64,000 nt of DNA. Source: UBA2334 sp049653005 (lineage in GTDB: Bacteria > Pseudomonadota > Gammaproteobacteria > Burkholderiales > Burkholderiaceae_C). The notes beneath the pieces were generated by a model. The model was not told where the DNA came from and made no database searches. It saw only the letters and a program-made list of their open reading frames with translations. The position numbers and the translations under genes are program-made. Location: positions 62,001 to 126,000 of the forward strand of contig JBASFL010000091.1 of assembly GCA_049653005.1 (NCBI GenBank), read 5' to 3'. This document shows, piece after piece, positions 1-10,200 of the stretch; positions within the stretch are counted from its first letter, which is position 1; the number at the start of each line of letters is the position of its first letter.

Positions 1-467
1 ACGGCGCCAAACAGCTCGTCGTCGAACGTGTCTTCGGCGCGGAAACGCAGCGTGGCCAAAATTTCGGCGCTCACCTCCACGGGTGTTTTTTCACCGGCCA
101 CGGTTTGCACGGTGGCCATGCCGGGGCGGTCAAGCACGGTGTAGGGAAACTGGTCCACCTGCGCCACATCGGCACGCTGGCGGCCCATGAGGCGTTTGAT
201 GGACACCAGCGTGTTGGCGGGGTCTTGCACCTGCGCGGCCAACGCGTCAAAGCCAATCACACGCCCTGCCCCGCCGCTGTCGGGCGGCAAATAGCGCACG
301 GCACTGGGCAACAGGTGACGGCCCTGGTCGTCGGGCAGGCATTCGGCCACCCCGTTGCGAACGGCGGCCACGAGTGAATGGGTGGTGCCCAGGTCTATGC
401 CAACGGCCACGCGGCGTTGGTGGGGGTCGGGCGATTGGCCGGGTTCGGAAATTTGCAGAAGTGCCAT
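1..467 (-). CDS. hscA: Fe-S assembly chaperone HscA (N-terminal part, cut by window edge)
   Basis: Only the first 155 codons are present; the gene runs off the left edge. HscA is the Hsp70-type ATPase that, with HscB, helps transfer Fe-S clusters from the IscU scaffold to target proteins in the cytoplasm. The visible part contains the Hsp70 phosphate-binding motif AVGIDLGTTHSLVA near residues 21-34. The ATG at 467 lies 10 bases after the hscB stop, which fits translation from one isc transcript. Assignment rests on the motif plus the position directly after hscB; a generic DnaK is unlikely in this context. Confidence 0.93.
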   Translation of the reverse strand, partial: MALLQISEPGQSPDPHQRRVAVGIDLGTTHSLVAAVRNGVAECLPDDQGRHLLPSAVRYLPPDSGGAGRVIGFDALAAQVQDPANTLVSIKRLMGRQRADVAQVDQFPYTVLDRPGMATVQTVAGEKTPVEVSAEILATLRFRAEDTFDDELFGA

Positions 468-477
468 GGTGTGGGGG

Positions 478-1008
478 TTATTGTCCCAGTTGGTCGAGGC
501 GCTGCGCCACTTCGGCGGCGAAGCGCTCCACGAACATGAGGGCGCGCACCTGGGTGGCGGCTGCGGTGGCGTCGTGTTGTTCGTCCAGCAAGGACGCGAT
601 TAGGGTCAGTGTGTCGCGCCGGGCGTCCTGGGTGCGGTCGAGCAAGGCTTCCAGCACCTCTTCCCCACTGGCCTCTTCCAGCTCTTCGCGCCATTCCATT
701 TGCTGCACCAGGAATGCGGGGGGCATGGCGGTGTTGCGCTCGGCATTCACCGGCGCACCCCGGCGCTCGCACAGGTAAGCGGCCCGCTGGGTGGGGTTTT
801 TCAGCCGCTGGTAGGCCTCGTTCACACGCACCGACCATTGCATGGCCAGACGCTGGGCCACCGCGCCTTGGGCGGCAAATTTGTCGGGGTGGGTTTCGCG
901 CTGCAGGGCTTTCCACTGCGCATCGAGGGCTTTGGGGTCCAGCGCAAATTGCTCGGGCAAACCAAACAGTTCGAAATCAGATGCCTGCAAATTCAACGCC
1001 ACAACCAC
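478..1008 (-). CDS. hscB: Co-chaperone HscB
   Basis: A 176-residue J-domain protein that stimulates the ATPase of HscA and delivers IscU to it. The J-domain tripeptide HPD is at residues 40-42 inside THPDKFA, preceded by a basic helix, and the C-terminal half is a charged helical region as in HscB proteins (about 170 residues). It sits between iscA (10 bases away) and hscA (10 bases away), so it is part of the isc operon. Nothing unusual was seen. Confidence 0.95.
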   Translation of the reverse strand: MVVALNLQASDFELFGLPEQFALDPKALDAQWKALQRETHPDKFAAQGAVAQRLAMQWSVRVNEAYQRLKNPTQRAAYLCERRGAPVNAERNTAMPPAFLVQQMEWREELEEASGEEVLEALLDRTQDARRDTLTLIASLLDEQHDATAAATQVRALMFVERFAAEVAQRLDQLGQ

Positions 1009-1018
1009 ACGCCTTTGG

Positions 1019-1342
1019 TCAAACGCGGAACGATTCGCCGCAGCCGCATTTGTCGCGTTCGTTGGGGTTGCTGAAACGGAAGCCTTCGTTCAGGCCTTCG
1101 CGCACGAAATCAAGCTGTGTGCCGTCGATGTAGGCCAGGCTTTTGGGATCCACCAGCACTTTCACGCCGTTGCTTTCGTACACCACGTCTTCAGGGGCCT
1201 GTTCGTCGGCGTATTCCAGCTTGTAGGCCAAGCCCGAGCACCCGGTGGTTTTCACGCCCAGGCGCACACCCACACCTTTGCCACGGCGGCTCAGGTAGCG
1301 GGTGACGTGCCTTGCGGCGGCTTCGGTCAGGGTGACGGACAT
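1019..1342 (-). CDS. iscA: A-type Fe-S carrier IscA
   Basis: A 107-residue A-type carrier that accepts or delivers clusters in Fe-S biogenesis. The three diagnostic cysteines are present: C35 in TTGCSGLAY and C99/C101 in the C-terminal CGCG. The start at 1342 was chosen because it gives the family length and begins MSVTLTEAAARH. It lies 2 bases after the iscU stop, so translation is probably coupled. IscA rather than ErpA is inferred from the operon position. Confidence 0.94.
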   Translation of the reverse strand: MSVTLTEAAARHVTRYLSRRGKGVGVRLGVKTTGCSGLAYKLEYADEQAPEDVVYESNGVKVLVDPKSLAYIDGTQLDFVREGLNEGFRFSNPNERDKCGCGESFRV

Positions 1343-1344
1343 GT

Positions 1345-1731
1345 TCAGTGCGCGTGTTTTTTGCGGTAGTCGTCCACCGCAGCCTTGATGGCGTCTTCGG
1401 CCAGAATGGAGCAGTGGATTTTGACCGGCGGCAGCGCCAACTCTTCGGCGATCTGGCTGTTTTTCAGGGCAGCGGCTTCGTCGAGGGTTTTGCCCTTCAC
1501 CCATTCGGTGACCAGTGAACTGGAGGCAATGGCAGAGCCACAGCCGTAGGTTTTGAAGCGTGCGTCTTCGATCACACCGGTTTCGGCGTTGACCTTGATT
1601 TGCAACTTCATCACGTCGCCGCAGGCGGGCGCGCCCACCATGCCGGTGCCCACGGTGTCGTCGCCTTTTTCGAAGCTGCCGACGTTGCGGGGGTTTTCGT
1701 AGTGGTCAACCACTTTGTCTGAGTAGGCCAT
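1345..1731 (-). CDS. iscU: Fe-S cluster scaffold IscU
   Basis: A 128-residue scaffold on which IscS-derived sulfur and iron are assembled into [2Fe-2S] clusters. Cluster ligands are visible: C37 and D39 in ACGD, C64 in YGCGSA, and H106-C107 in KIHCS. The chaperone recognition motif LPPVK (residues 100-104) read by HscA is intact. It follows iscS by 25 bases. Full length and no missing ligand. Confidence 0.97.
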   Translation of the reverse strand: MAYSDKVVDHYENPRNVGSFEKGDDTVGTGMVGAPACGDVMKLQIKVNAETGVIEDARFKTYGCGSAIASSSLVTEWVKGKTLDEAAALKNSQIAEELALPPVKIHCSILAEDAIKAAVDDYRKKHAH

Positions 1732-1756
1732 GTGTCTTCTCCTTGGTGTGACGGAA

Positions 1757-2974
1757 TCAGTGCGCAGCCCACTGGATGGTGGACAGGTCAACGCCGTCTT
1801 TGAACATTTCCCACAACGGGGACAACTCGCGCAACTTCGCCACGTTTTCCTTGATGGTGGCGATGGCGTAGTCAATTTCTGCGTCGGTGGACCAGCGGCC
1901 AATCGTCATGCGCAGGCTGCTGTGGGCCAGTTCGTCGCTGCGGCCCAGGGCACGCAGCACGTAGCTGGGCTCGAGGCTGGCGCTGGTGCAGGCAGAACCG
2001 CTGGACACTGCCAGCCCTTTGATGCCCATGATGAGCGACTCGCCTTCCACATAGTTGAAGCTCATGTTCAGGTTGTGGGGCACGCGCTGGGTGGCGTGGC
2101 CGTTGATGAACACCTCTTCCATGCCTTGCAGACCGGCCAACAGGCGGTCGTGCAGGGCCTGGATGCGCTTGTTTTCTTCGTGCATTTCCAGCTTGGCAAT
2201 GCGGTAGGCCTCACCCATGCCCACACACTGGTGGGTGGGCAACGTGCCCGAGCGCATGCCGCGCTCATGGCCGCCGCCGTGCATTTGCGCTTCCAGGCGC
2301 ACACGGGGCTTGCGGCGCACGTACAAAGCACCAATGCCTTTGGGGCCGTAGGTTTTGTGGCTGGTCAGGCTCATCAGGTCCACAGGCAAGGTGGTCACGT
2401 CAATGTCCACACGCCCGGTGGCCTGCGCAGCATCGACGTGCAACAACACGCCTTTTTCGCGGCAGATGGTGCCGATGGCGGTGATGTCCTGAATGACGCC
2501 GATTTCGTTGTTCACGAACATGACACTGGCCAGGATGGTGTCGGGGCGGATGGCGGCTTTGAACACGTCGAGGTTCACCAGCCCATCGGCCTGCACATCG
2601 AGGTAAGTGACCTCAAAACCCTGGCGCTCCAGCTCGCGCATGGTGTCGAGCACGGCTTTGTGCTCGGTTTTCACGGTGATGAGGTGTTTGCCCTTGCCTT
2701 TGTAGAACTGGGCAGCGCCCTTCAGGGCCAAGTTGTTGGACTCGGTGGCGCCGCTGGTCCAGACGATTTCTCGGGGGTCGGCGTTGAGAAGCGCGGCCAC
2801 CTGCTCGCGGGCGGTTTCAACAGCCTTTTCGGCCTCCCAGCCCCAAGCGTGGCTGCGGCTGGCAGGGTTGCCAAAGTGCTCGCGCAGCCAGGGAATCATG
2901 GCGTCCACCACCCGAGGGTCGCAGGGGTTGGTGGCGCTGTAGTCCATGTAAATGGGGAAATGCGGCGTGGACAT
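1757..2974 (-). CDS. iscS: Cysteine desulfurase IscS
   Basis: A 405-residue PLP enzyme that takes sulfur from L-cysteine, leaving alanine, and passes a persulfide to IscU and tRNA thiolation partners. The PLP lysine is K207 in TSHKTYGPKG and the catalytic loop cysteine is C329 in SSGSACTSAS. The C-terminus SPLWEMFKDGVDL matches the IscU-docking tail of IscS. An open frame extends 41 codons upstream, but the ATG at 2974 starts MSTPHFPIYMDYSATNP, the conserved beginning. Confidence 0.97.
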   Translation of the reverse strand: MSTPHFPIYMDYSATNPCDPRVVDAMIPWLREHFGNPASRSHAWGWEAEKAVETAREQVAALLNADPREIVWTSGATESNNLALKGAAQFYKGKGKHLITVKTEHKAVLDTMRELERQGFEVTYLDVQADGLVNLDVFKAAIRPDTILASVMFVNNEIGVIQDITAIGTICREKGVLLHVDAAQATGRVDIDVTTLPVDLMSLTSHKTYGPKGIGALYVRRKPRVRLEAQMHGGGHERGMRSGTLPTHQCVGMGEAYRIAKLEMHEENKRIQALHDRLLAGLQGMEEVFINGHATQRVPHNLNMSFNYVEGESLIMGIKGLAVSSGSACTSASLEPSYVLRALGRSDELAHSSLRMTIGRWSTDAEIDYAIATIKENVAKLRELSPLWEMFKDGVDLSTIQWAAH

Positions 2975-3065
2975 GGTGTGTGTGGTTCGAATGAAAACGA
3001 ATTGAAACGGCCAGATCAGCGCTGCCAGGCAACGCCGCTGGACACCCCTGCAAGAGGGCGGTGGT

Positions 3066-3602
3066 TCAGGCCTTGGCGAGGGTTGCGCCCAGCGCAAACA
3101 CCGAGTTGGGACCGTTCACGCGAATGGGTTTGACCACCGGCGCACTGGAGATGGCGCGCTTGATCATCGGCGCGTTTTCCACCACCAGACCTTTGGCCAG
3201 TTGCTCGTCCACCAGCTTTTGCAGGCTGACGGAATCGAGAAAATCCACCATTTTCGCGTTGAGCGCGGCCCACAGCTCGTGGGTCATGCAACGGTTGCCT
3301 TCACCGTGGCAGTTTTCTTTGCCACCACACTGGGTGGCATCGATGGGCTCATCCACCGACACAATGATGTCGGCCACGGTGATTTCAGTGGCTTTGCGGC
3401 CCAGGGTGTAACCCCCGCCGGGCCCACGGGTGGACTCCACCAGCTCGTGGCGGCGCAGCTTGCCAAACAGCTGCTCCAGGTAGGACAGGGAAATTTGTTG
3501 ACGCTGGCTGATGGCGGCCAGCGTGACGGGGCCATTGGCTTGGCGCAGGGCCAAATCGATCATGGCGGTGACCGCAAAGCGGCCTTTGGTGGTGAGGCGC
3601 AT
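3066..3602 (-). CDS. iscR: Fe-S sensing repressor IscR
   Basis: A 178-residue Rrf2-family regulator. The winged-helix domain begins MRLTTKGRFAVTAM, and the cluster ligands C92, C98 and C105 with H108 lie in one loop, so it should bind a [2Fe-2S] cluster. In known systems holo-IscR represses isc through a type 1 site. It is the first gene of the isc operon, 91 bases before iscS, and a fitting operator is seen at 3708-3735. ATG 3602 was preferred over an upstream ATG at 3698 because it matches the family N-terminus. Confidence 0.96.
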   Translation of the reverse strand: MRLTTKGRFAVTAMIDLALRQANGPVTLAAISQRQQISLSYLEQLFGKLRRHELVESTRGPGGGYTLGRKATEITVADIIVSVDEPIDATQCGGKENCHGEGNRCMTHELWAALNAKMVDFLDSVSLQKLVDEQLAKGLVVENAPMIKRAISSAPVVKPIRVNGPNSVFALGATLAKA

Positions 3603-3707
3603 GGCAGGACTCTTTCTGTGTGGTGTTGGGCACAACCGACGCACACATGGGCTGCGCGCCGACACGTTCTCCACCCGCCCCGGCCTGTGCCGTTTCATCG
3701 TGGGCGT

Positions 3708-3735
3708 TGTTCTTGACTGTTCTCGTCAAGTATAC
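3708..3735 (-). promoter_or_regulatory. IscR type 1 operator and likely iscR promoter
   Basis: On the minus strand the site reads ATACTTGAC, six bases, then AGTCAAGAAC. The inverted arms CTTGAC/GTCAAG occupy 3712-3717 and 3725-3730. This follows the known IscR type 1 pattern, about 110 bases before the iscR start. A TATACT hexamer overlaps the upstream edge and could be a -10 box, which would let IscR block RNA polymerase. The -10 assignment is inference. Confidence 0.7.
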
Positions 3736-3818
3736 AACAAAGCCCCACTGATTTGCTCGGCATCTCAACCTGAAACACCAAATAAATACCGATATGAGTC
3801 AATAAAAACCAAACAGTC

Positions 3819-4304
3819 TCAATTTGAGACGATTCGTCTCACGTGAGACACCACTCCTGCACACGCGTCCTCCAGCAAATCCAGAACATGCTCGAAGCCA
3901 ACCTCGCCACCGTAGTACGGGTCGGGCACCACTGTGTCGGGGTGCACGCAGGCAAATTCCATCAGCCGCCGGACCTTGTGCTGGTGTGGGGCCGGGCATG
4001 CGGCTTGGGTCAACGCCAAGTTGTCCCAGTCCATGACCAAGATCAAGTCCATTTGCTCGAAGTCGGCGTCGGTGATCTGGCGGGCACGGTGACCGGACAG
4101 GTCAATGCCCCGGCGCTGGGCGTGGGCAGCACTGCGTTCATCGGCGGCTTTGCCTGGGTGGTAATTGTGGGTGCCAGCCGAGGCCACCGCCACCTGTTCA
4201 CCCAAACCCGCTTCGCGCAACCGGTGGCGCAACACGGCCTCGGCCGTGGGGCTGCGGCAAATATTGCCCATGCACACCATCAACACGTTCACCGCAGGTT
4301 TCAT
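3819..4304 (-). CDS. Low-molecular-weight protein-tyrosine phosphatase
   Basis: A 161-residue cytoplasmic phosphatase. The P-loop CX5R is C11-MGNIC-R17 with the following serine, and the general-acid loop DPYY is at residues 128-131, so all catalytic residues are present. Start 4304 gives MKPAVNVLMVCMGN, the normal family beginning; an upstream in-frame ATG at 4379 would run into a repeat element. It sits between iscR and uvrB with no polysaccharide genes nearby, so its target cannot be inferred. Confidence 0.9.
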   Translation of the reverse strand: MKPAVNVLMVCMGNICRSPTAEAVLRHRLREAGLGEQVAVASAGTHNYHPGKAADERSAAHAQRRGIDLSGHRARQITDADFEQMDLILVMDWDNLALTQAACPAPHQHKVRRLMEFACVHPDTVVPDPYYGGEVGFEHVLDLLEDACAGVVSHVRRIVSN

Positions 4305-4320
4305 GGCTTTCCTTTGAATA

Positions 4321-4370
4321 TAAGCATAAAAATGGCACCCAGCGCTTGATGGCATTGGGTTTTCAGCTAT
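4321..4370 (-). repeat. Dispersed AAGCGCT repeat, copy A
   Basis: Read on the minus strand this begins ATAGCTGA and contains CCATCAAGCGCTGGGTGCC followed by ATTTTTA. The same pattern occurs at 18178, 22943, 29552, 33414 and 55927. This copy fills the gap between the uvrB stop and the phosphatase start, and is the only copy in minus orientation. Confidence 0.75.
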
Positions 4371-4375
4371 CTTTG

Positions 4376-6514
<2,139 letters not shown>

Positions 6515-6613
6515 GGTTTCACGGCCCGGTAAAATTTGTGGTCAACCCACAAGCCTAACCCAGCTCAAGCTGCGCTGTGTAGGCCCTTCGCAAACCACCA
6601 CAGGACGTTTTTC

Positions 6614-7822
6614 ATGTCATTGTTTTCCGCCGTCGAAATGGCCCCCCGTGACCCGATTTTGGGTTTGAACGAGCAATACAACGCCGACACCAACCCCAAC
6701 AAAGTGAACCTGGGCGTGGGCGTGTATTTCGACGACACCGGCAAGCTGCCCCTGCTGAAATGCGTGCAAGCCGCTGAGCACACCATGATGGAAAAGCCCA
6801 CCGCCCGCGGCTACCTGCCCATCGACGGCATTGCCGCTTACGACTCAGCCGTCAAAGGCCTGGTGTTTGGCGCCGACTCTGACGTGGTGAAAAGCGGCCG
6901 CGTGGCCACCGTGCAAGGCATTGGTGGCACCGGCGGCTTGAAAATCGGTGCCGACTTCCTGAAAAAAGTCAGCCCCTCGGCCAAAGTGCTGATTTCCGAT
7001 CCCAGCTGGGAAAACCACCGCGCCCTGTTCACCAACGCCGGTTTTGTGGTGGAAACCTACCCCTACTTTGACCAAAGCGCGAACGGCGGCCTGGGCGGCA
7101 TCAACTTCGACGGCATGCTGGCCGCACTGAACGCTGCGCCCGAAGGCACCATCGTGCTGCTGCACGCTTGCTGCCACAACCCCACCGGCTACGACATTTC
7201 TGCCGCGCAGTGGGAACAGGTCATTGCCGCCGTCAAGGCCCGCAACCTGACTGCGTTCCTGGACATGGCCTACCAAGGCTTTGGCTATGGCATTGCCGAA
7301 GATGGCGCCGTCATCGGCAAGTTTGTGGCCGCTGGCCTGAATTTCTTTGTGTCCACCAGCTTCTCCAAAAGCTTCAGCCTGTATGGCGAACGCGTGGGCG
7401 CGCTGAGCGTGGTCGGTGGCAGCAAAGAAGAAACAGACCGCGTGCTGAGCCAGCTGAAAATTGCCATTCGCACCAACTACTCCAACCCACCCATCCACGG
7501 CGGCGCCATCGTGGCCGCAGTGCTGAACAACCCCGAACTGCGCGCCCAGTGGGAAGGTGAACTGGCCGAAATGCGTGTGCGCATCAAGGCCATGCGCCAG
7601 AAGCTGGTCGATGGCCTGAAGGCCGCTGGTGTGACCAAAGACATGAGCTTCATCACCACCCAGATCGGCATGTTCAGCTACTCTGGCCTGAGCAAAGACC
7701 AGATGGTGCGCCTGCGCTCTGAATTTGGCGTTTACGGCACCGACACCGGCCGCATGTGTGTGGCCGCGCTGAACAGCAAAAACATCGACTACGTCTGCCA
7801 GGCCATTGCCAAGGTGGTGTAA
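6614..7822 (+). CDS. tyrB: Aspartate/aromatic amino acid aminotransferase
   Basis: A 402-residue class I PLP aminotransferase moving amino groups between aspartate or aromatic amino acids and 2-oxoacids. The PLP lysine is K252 in STSFSKSFSLYGERVG, and HNPTGYD near residues 188-194 is the conserved cofactor loop. Sequence style fits the AspC/TyrB subfamily, but substrate preference cannot be read from the sequence. Start 6614 was chosen over an upstream ATG at 6536 because MSLFSAVEMAPRDPILGL is the family start. Confidence 0.9.
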   Translation: MSLFSAVEMAPRDPILGLNEQYNADTNPNKVNLGVGVYFDDTGKLPLLKCVQAAEHTMMEKPTARGYLPIDGIAAYDSAVKGLVFGADSDVVKSGRVATVQGIGGTGGLKIGADFLKKVSPSAKVLISDPSWENHRALFTNAGFVVETYPYFDQSANGGLGGINFDGMLAALNAAPEGTIVLLHACCHNPTGYDISAAQWEQVIAAVKARNLTAFLDMAYQGFGYGIAEDGAVIGKFVAAGLNFFVSTSFSKSFSLYGERVGALSVVGGSKEETDRVLSQLKIAIRTNYSNPPIHGGAIVAAVLNNPELRAQWEGELAEMRVRIKAMRQKLVDGLKAAGVTKDMSFITTQIGMFSYSGLSKDQMVRLRSEFGVYGTDTGRMCVAALNSKNIDYVCQAIAKVV

Positions 7823-7844
7823 GCAAGTCAGCGCACAGTGCACC

Positions 7845-7872
7845 GCAAGACCGGCGTGATGGCCGGTCTTGC
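7845..7872 (+). terminator. Hairpin after the aminotransferase gene
   Basis: Perfect 11-bp stem GCAAGACCGGC/GCCGGTCTTGC with a six-base loop, 22 bases after the stop codon. No T-run follows, so it may be a weak or factor-assisted terminator, or an RNA-stabilising hairpin. Confidence 0.5.
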
Positions 7873-7934
7873 ACTGCCGCGGCTTCACACCAAGCCTGTT
7901 ATATTGCACTGCAACATTTTTTCAGGATTGTCCG

Positions 7935-9446
7935 ATGCTTTATCAGATTTACGACACGCAGCGCTCCATGATGGAGCCCTTTGCGGACTTGGCGCAAACG
8001 GCTTCCAAGCTGTTCACCAACCCGTTGATGCCTTTCAGCCACCTGCCGATGGCCCAGCGCATCTCTGCGAGTTACGACCTGATTTACCGTCTGGGCAAAG
8101 ACTACGTCAAACCCGAGTTCAACATCCGTTCGGTGAACGTGGATGGCGTGGATGTGGCCATTCACGAGCGCATCGAGGTGGACAAACCTTTCTGCGAACT
8201 GCGCCGTTTCAAGCGCTTCTCTGACGACACCGCCACGCTGGGCAAGCTCAAAGGCCAGCCTGTGGTGCTGATCGTGGCGCCGCTGTCGGGCCACTACGCC
8301 ACGCTGTTGCGTGACACCGTGACCACCATGCTGAAAGACCACAAGGTCTACATCACCGATTGGAAAAACGCCCGCCTGGTGCCCATGTCTGAAGGTGAGT
8401 TCCACCTGGACGACTACGTCAACTACGTGCAGGAATTCATCCGTTACTTGCAAAAGAACTACGGCAACTGCCACGTCATGAGCGTGTGCCAGCCCACCGT
8501 GCCGGTGTTGGCCGCTGTGTCGCTGATGGCCAGCCGTGGCGAAACCACCCCACTGACCATGACCATGATGGGTGGTCCCATCGACGCGCGCAAATCGCCC
8601 ACGGCCGTGAACAACCTGGCCACACAGCGCAGCATCGAGTGGTTCGAGAACAACGTGATCTACCGCGTGCCCAGCACTTTCCCAGGGGTGGGTCGTCGCG
8701 TGTACCCCGGATTCCTGCAGCACACGGGTTTTGTGGCCATGAACCCCGACCGCCACTTGAACAGTCACTACGACTACTTCAAAGATTTGGTCAAAGGTGA
8801 CAAGGAAAGCACCGAAGCCCACCGCAAGTTCTACGACGAGTACAACGCTGTGCTCGACATGGACGCCGATTACTACCTGGAAACCATCCAGACGGTGTTC
8901 CGCGAATTCAAGCTGGTCAACAACAGCTGGGACGTGAAAAACCCCAAAGGCAAACCCGAGCGCGTGCGCCCACAAGACATCAAGGGCACGGCACTGCTGT
9001 CTGTTGAAGGCGAGCTGGATGACATTTCCGGCTCCGGCCAAACCGCTGCGGCACACGACCTGTGCACCGGCATCCCCAAAGCCAGCCGCCAGCACTACGA
9101 GGTGAAAGGTGCGGGCCACTACGGCATTTTCAGCGGTCGCCGCTGGCGCGAAATGGTGTACCCGGAAGTGAAGGCGTTCATCTTGACGCACAACGGCGCG
9201 GGTGCGGCCGCCATCAAAGCCAAAGCCGCTGCGGTGGCGAAAGTCACCCCTGTGGCAACCCCCGCCCCCATGGAACTGGCCGCGCAAGCCAAGCCTGTGG
9301 CGAAAAAGAAACCAGCGGCAAAGAAAGCAGTCGCAGTCGCGGCAACACCTGCGGCGGCGGCAGCTTCAACTGCACCCGCCGCGGTGAACGTGCCCACCGT
9401 GGTGAACGCACCCGCCGCACCGGCAGCCGACACCTCGGCTTCCTGA
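7935..9446 (+). CDS. phaZ: Intracellular polyhydroxyalkanoate depolymerase with Ala/Lys/Pro-rich tail
   Basis: A 503-residue PhaZ that cuts stored PHB granules in the cytoplasm. It begins MLYQIYDTQRSMMEPF and has the cysteine lipase-box-like motif SVCQPTVP with C185 as likely nucleophile, as in the cysteine-type intracellular depolymerases. The catalytic part ends near residue 415, the usual length of the family. About 85 further residues rich in A, K, P and V follow, with a KKKPAAKKAV patch like histone H1-type tails. Phasin-like granule binding or DNA contact by the tail is speculation. phaCAB lies about 20 kb away. Confidence 0.9.
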   Translation: MLYQIYDTQRSMMEPFADLAQTASKLFTNPLMPFSHLPMAQRISASYDLIYRLGKDYVKPEFNIRSVNVDGVDVAIHERIEVDKPFCELRRFKRFSDDTATLGKLKGQPVVLIVAPLSGHYATLLRDTVTTMLKDHKVYITDWKNARLVPMSEGEFHLDDYVNYVQEFIRYLQKNYGNCHVMSVCQPTVPVLAAVSLMASRGETTPLTMTMMGGPIDARKSPTAVNNLATQRSIEWFENNVIYRVPSTFPGVGRRVYPGFLQHTGFVAMNPDRHLNSHYDYFKDLVKGDKESTEAHRKFYDEYNAVLDMDADYYLETIQTVFREFKLVNNSWDVKNPKGKPERVRPQDIKGTALLSVEGELDDISGSGQTAAAHDLCTGIPKASRQHYEVKGAGHYGIFSGRRWREMVYPEVKAFILTHNGAGAAAIKAKAAAVAKVTPVATPAPMELAAQAKPVAKKKPAAKKAVAVAATPAAAAASTAPAAVNVPTVVNAPAAPAADTSAS

Positions 9447-9476
9447 CCCGGCCCACGTCCACGGGGAACGCAGCGC

Positions 9477-10166
9477 GTGAACAATGCACGGGTGGCACTG
9501 ATCCGCCAGCTGAACGATGCGCTGCCCCAAACCCAATGCACGCGCTGTGGCTACCCCGATTGCCTGGGCTATGCACAGGCCATCGCAAACCACGAGGCCG
9601 CCATCAACCAATGCCCCCCTGGCGGGGCTGAAGGCATAGCAAGGCTGGCCGCGCTCACGGGCCAAGCCCCACTGCCCCTGAACCCTGCCCACGGGGTGGA
9701 GACGCCCCGTGTGGGTGTCTGGATAGACGAGGCGTGGTGCATCGGGTGCACCCTGTGCATCAAGGCCTGCCCGGTGGATGCCATCGTGGGCAGCAACAAA
9801 CAGATGCACACCGTGCTGGAGGACGTCTGCACGGGTTGCGAGTTGTGTTTGCCGGTTTGCCCGGTGGACTGCATCCACACCGAGCCCGTTGTTCATGGCG
9901 ATGCCCCGCAAGCAGCCCTGACGGGCTGGGCAGCGTGGTCGCCACATCAGGCATCAACCGCCAGACAGCGGTATGAATTTCGCAGTGAACGACTAAAGCT
10001 GGAAGAGCGTGAGCGGCACAAAAAGCTTGAAAAAAAGGCCGTCACCAAGCTGAGCGACCTAGCCGCCCATTCACAACACACAGACCCTGGGGTGCTGGAC
10101 AAAAAGCGCGCTGTTATCGAGGCGGCCATTGCCAAAGCGCGTGCCCGTGCCAGCGATGCGGGCTGA
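9477..10166 (+). CDS. RnfB/RsxB-like ferredoxin
   Basis: A 229-residue Fe-S protein with an N-terminal Fe-S domain (cysteines 21, 24, 29 and 46) and two [4Fe-4S] ferredoxin motifs, CIGCTLCIKACPVD and CTGCELCLPVCPVD. A charged tail rich in E, K and R follows. It resembles the soluble part of RnfB but lacks the N-terminal membrane anchor, and no other rnf genes are nearby. Stand-alone copies of this type are known in Burkholderiales; the partner is unknown. The start is a GTG at 9477, 30 bases after phaZ. Confidence 0.82.
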   Translation: MNNARVALIRQLNDALPQTQCTRCGYPDCLGYAQAIANHEAAINQCPPGGAEGIARLAALTGQAPLPLNPAHGVETPRVGVWIDEAWCIGCTLCIKACPVDAIVGSNKQMHTVLEDVCTGCELCLPVCPVDCIHTEPVVHGDAPQAALTGWAAWSPHQASTARQRYEFRSERLKLEERERHKKLEKKAVTKLSDLAAHSQHTDPGVLDKKRAVIEAAIAKARARASDAG

Positions 10167-10200
10167 AGCCCACAGCTGAGCCACACCTGAGCGAGAGGGG

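Noticed and set aside
1730..3133. Long open frame on the plus strand opposite iscS
   Set aside because: It mirrors iscS codon by codon and has a His/Gly/Val-rich composition typical of antisense frames in GC-rich genes. Similar frames lie opposite uvrB (4346-6316), pccA (14681-16387) and mcm (19979-21922) and were left out for the same reason.
6515..6613. LexA box in front of uvrB
   Set aside because: No CTGT-N8-ACAG spacing was found; the nearest CTGT and ACAG are too far apart.
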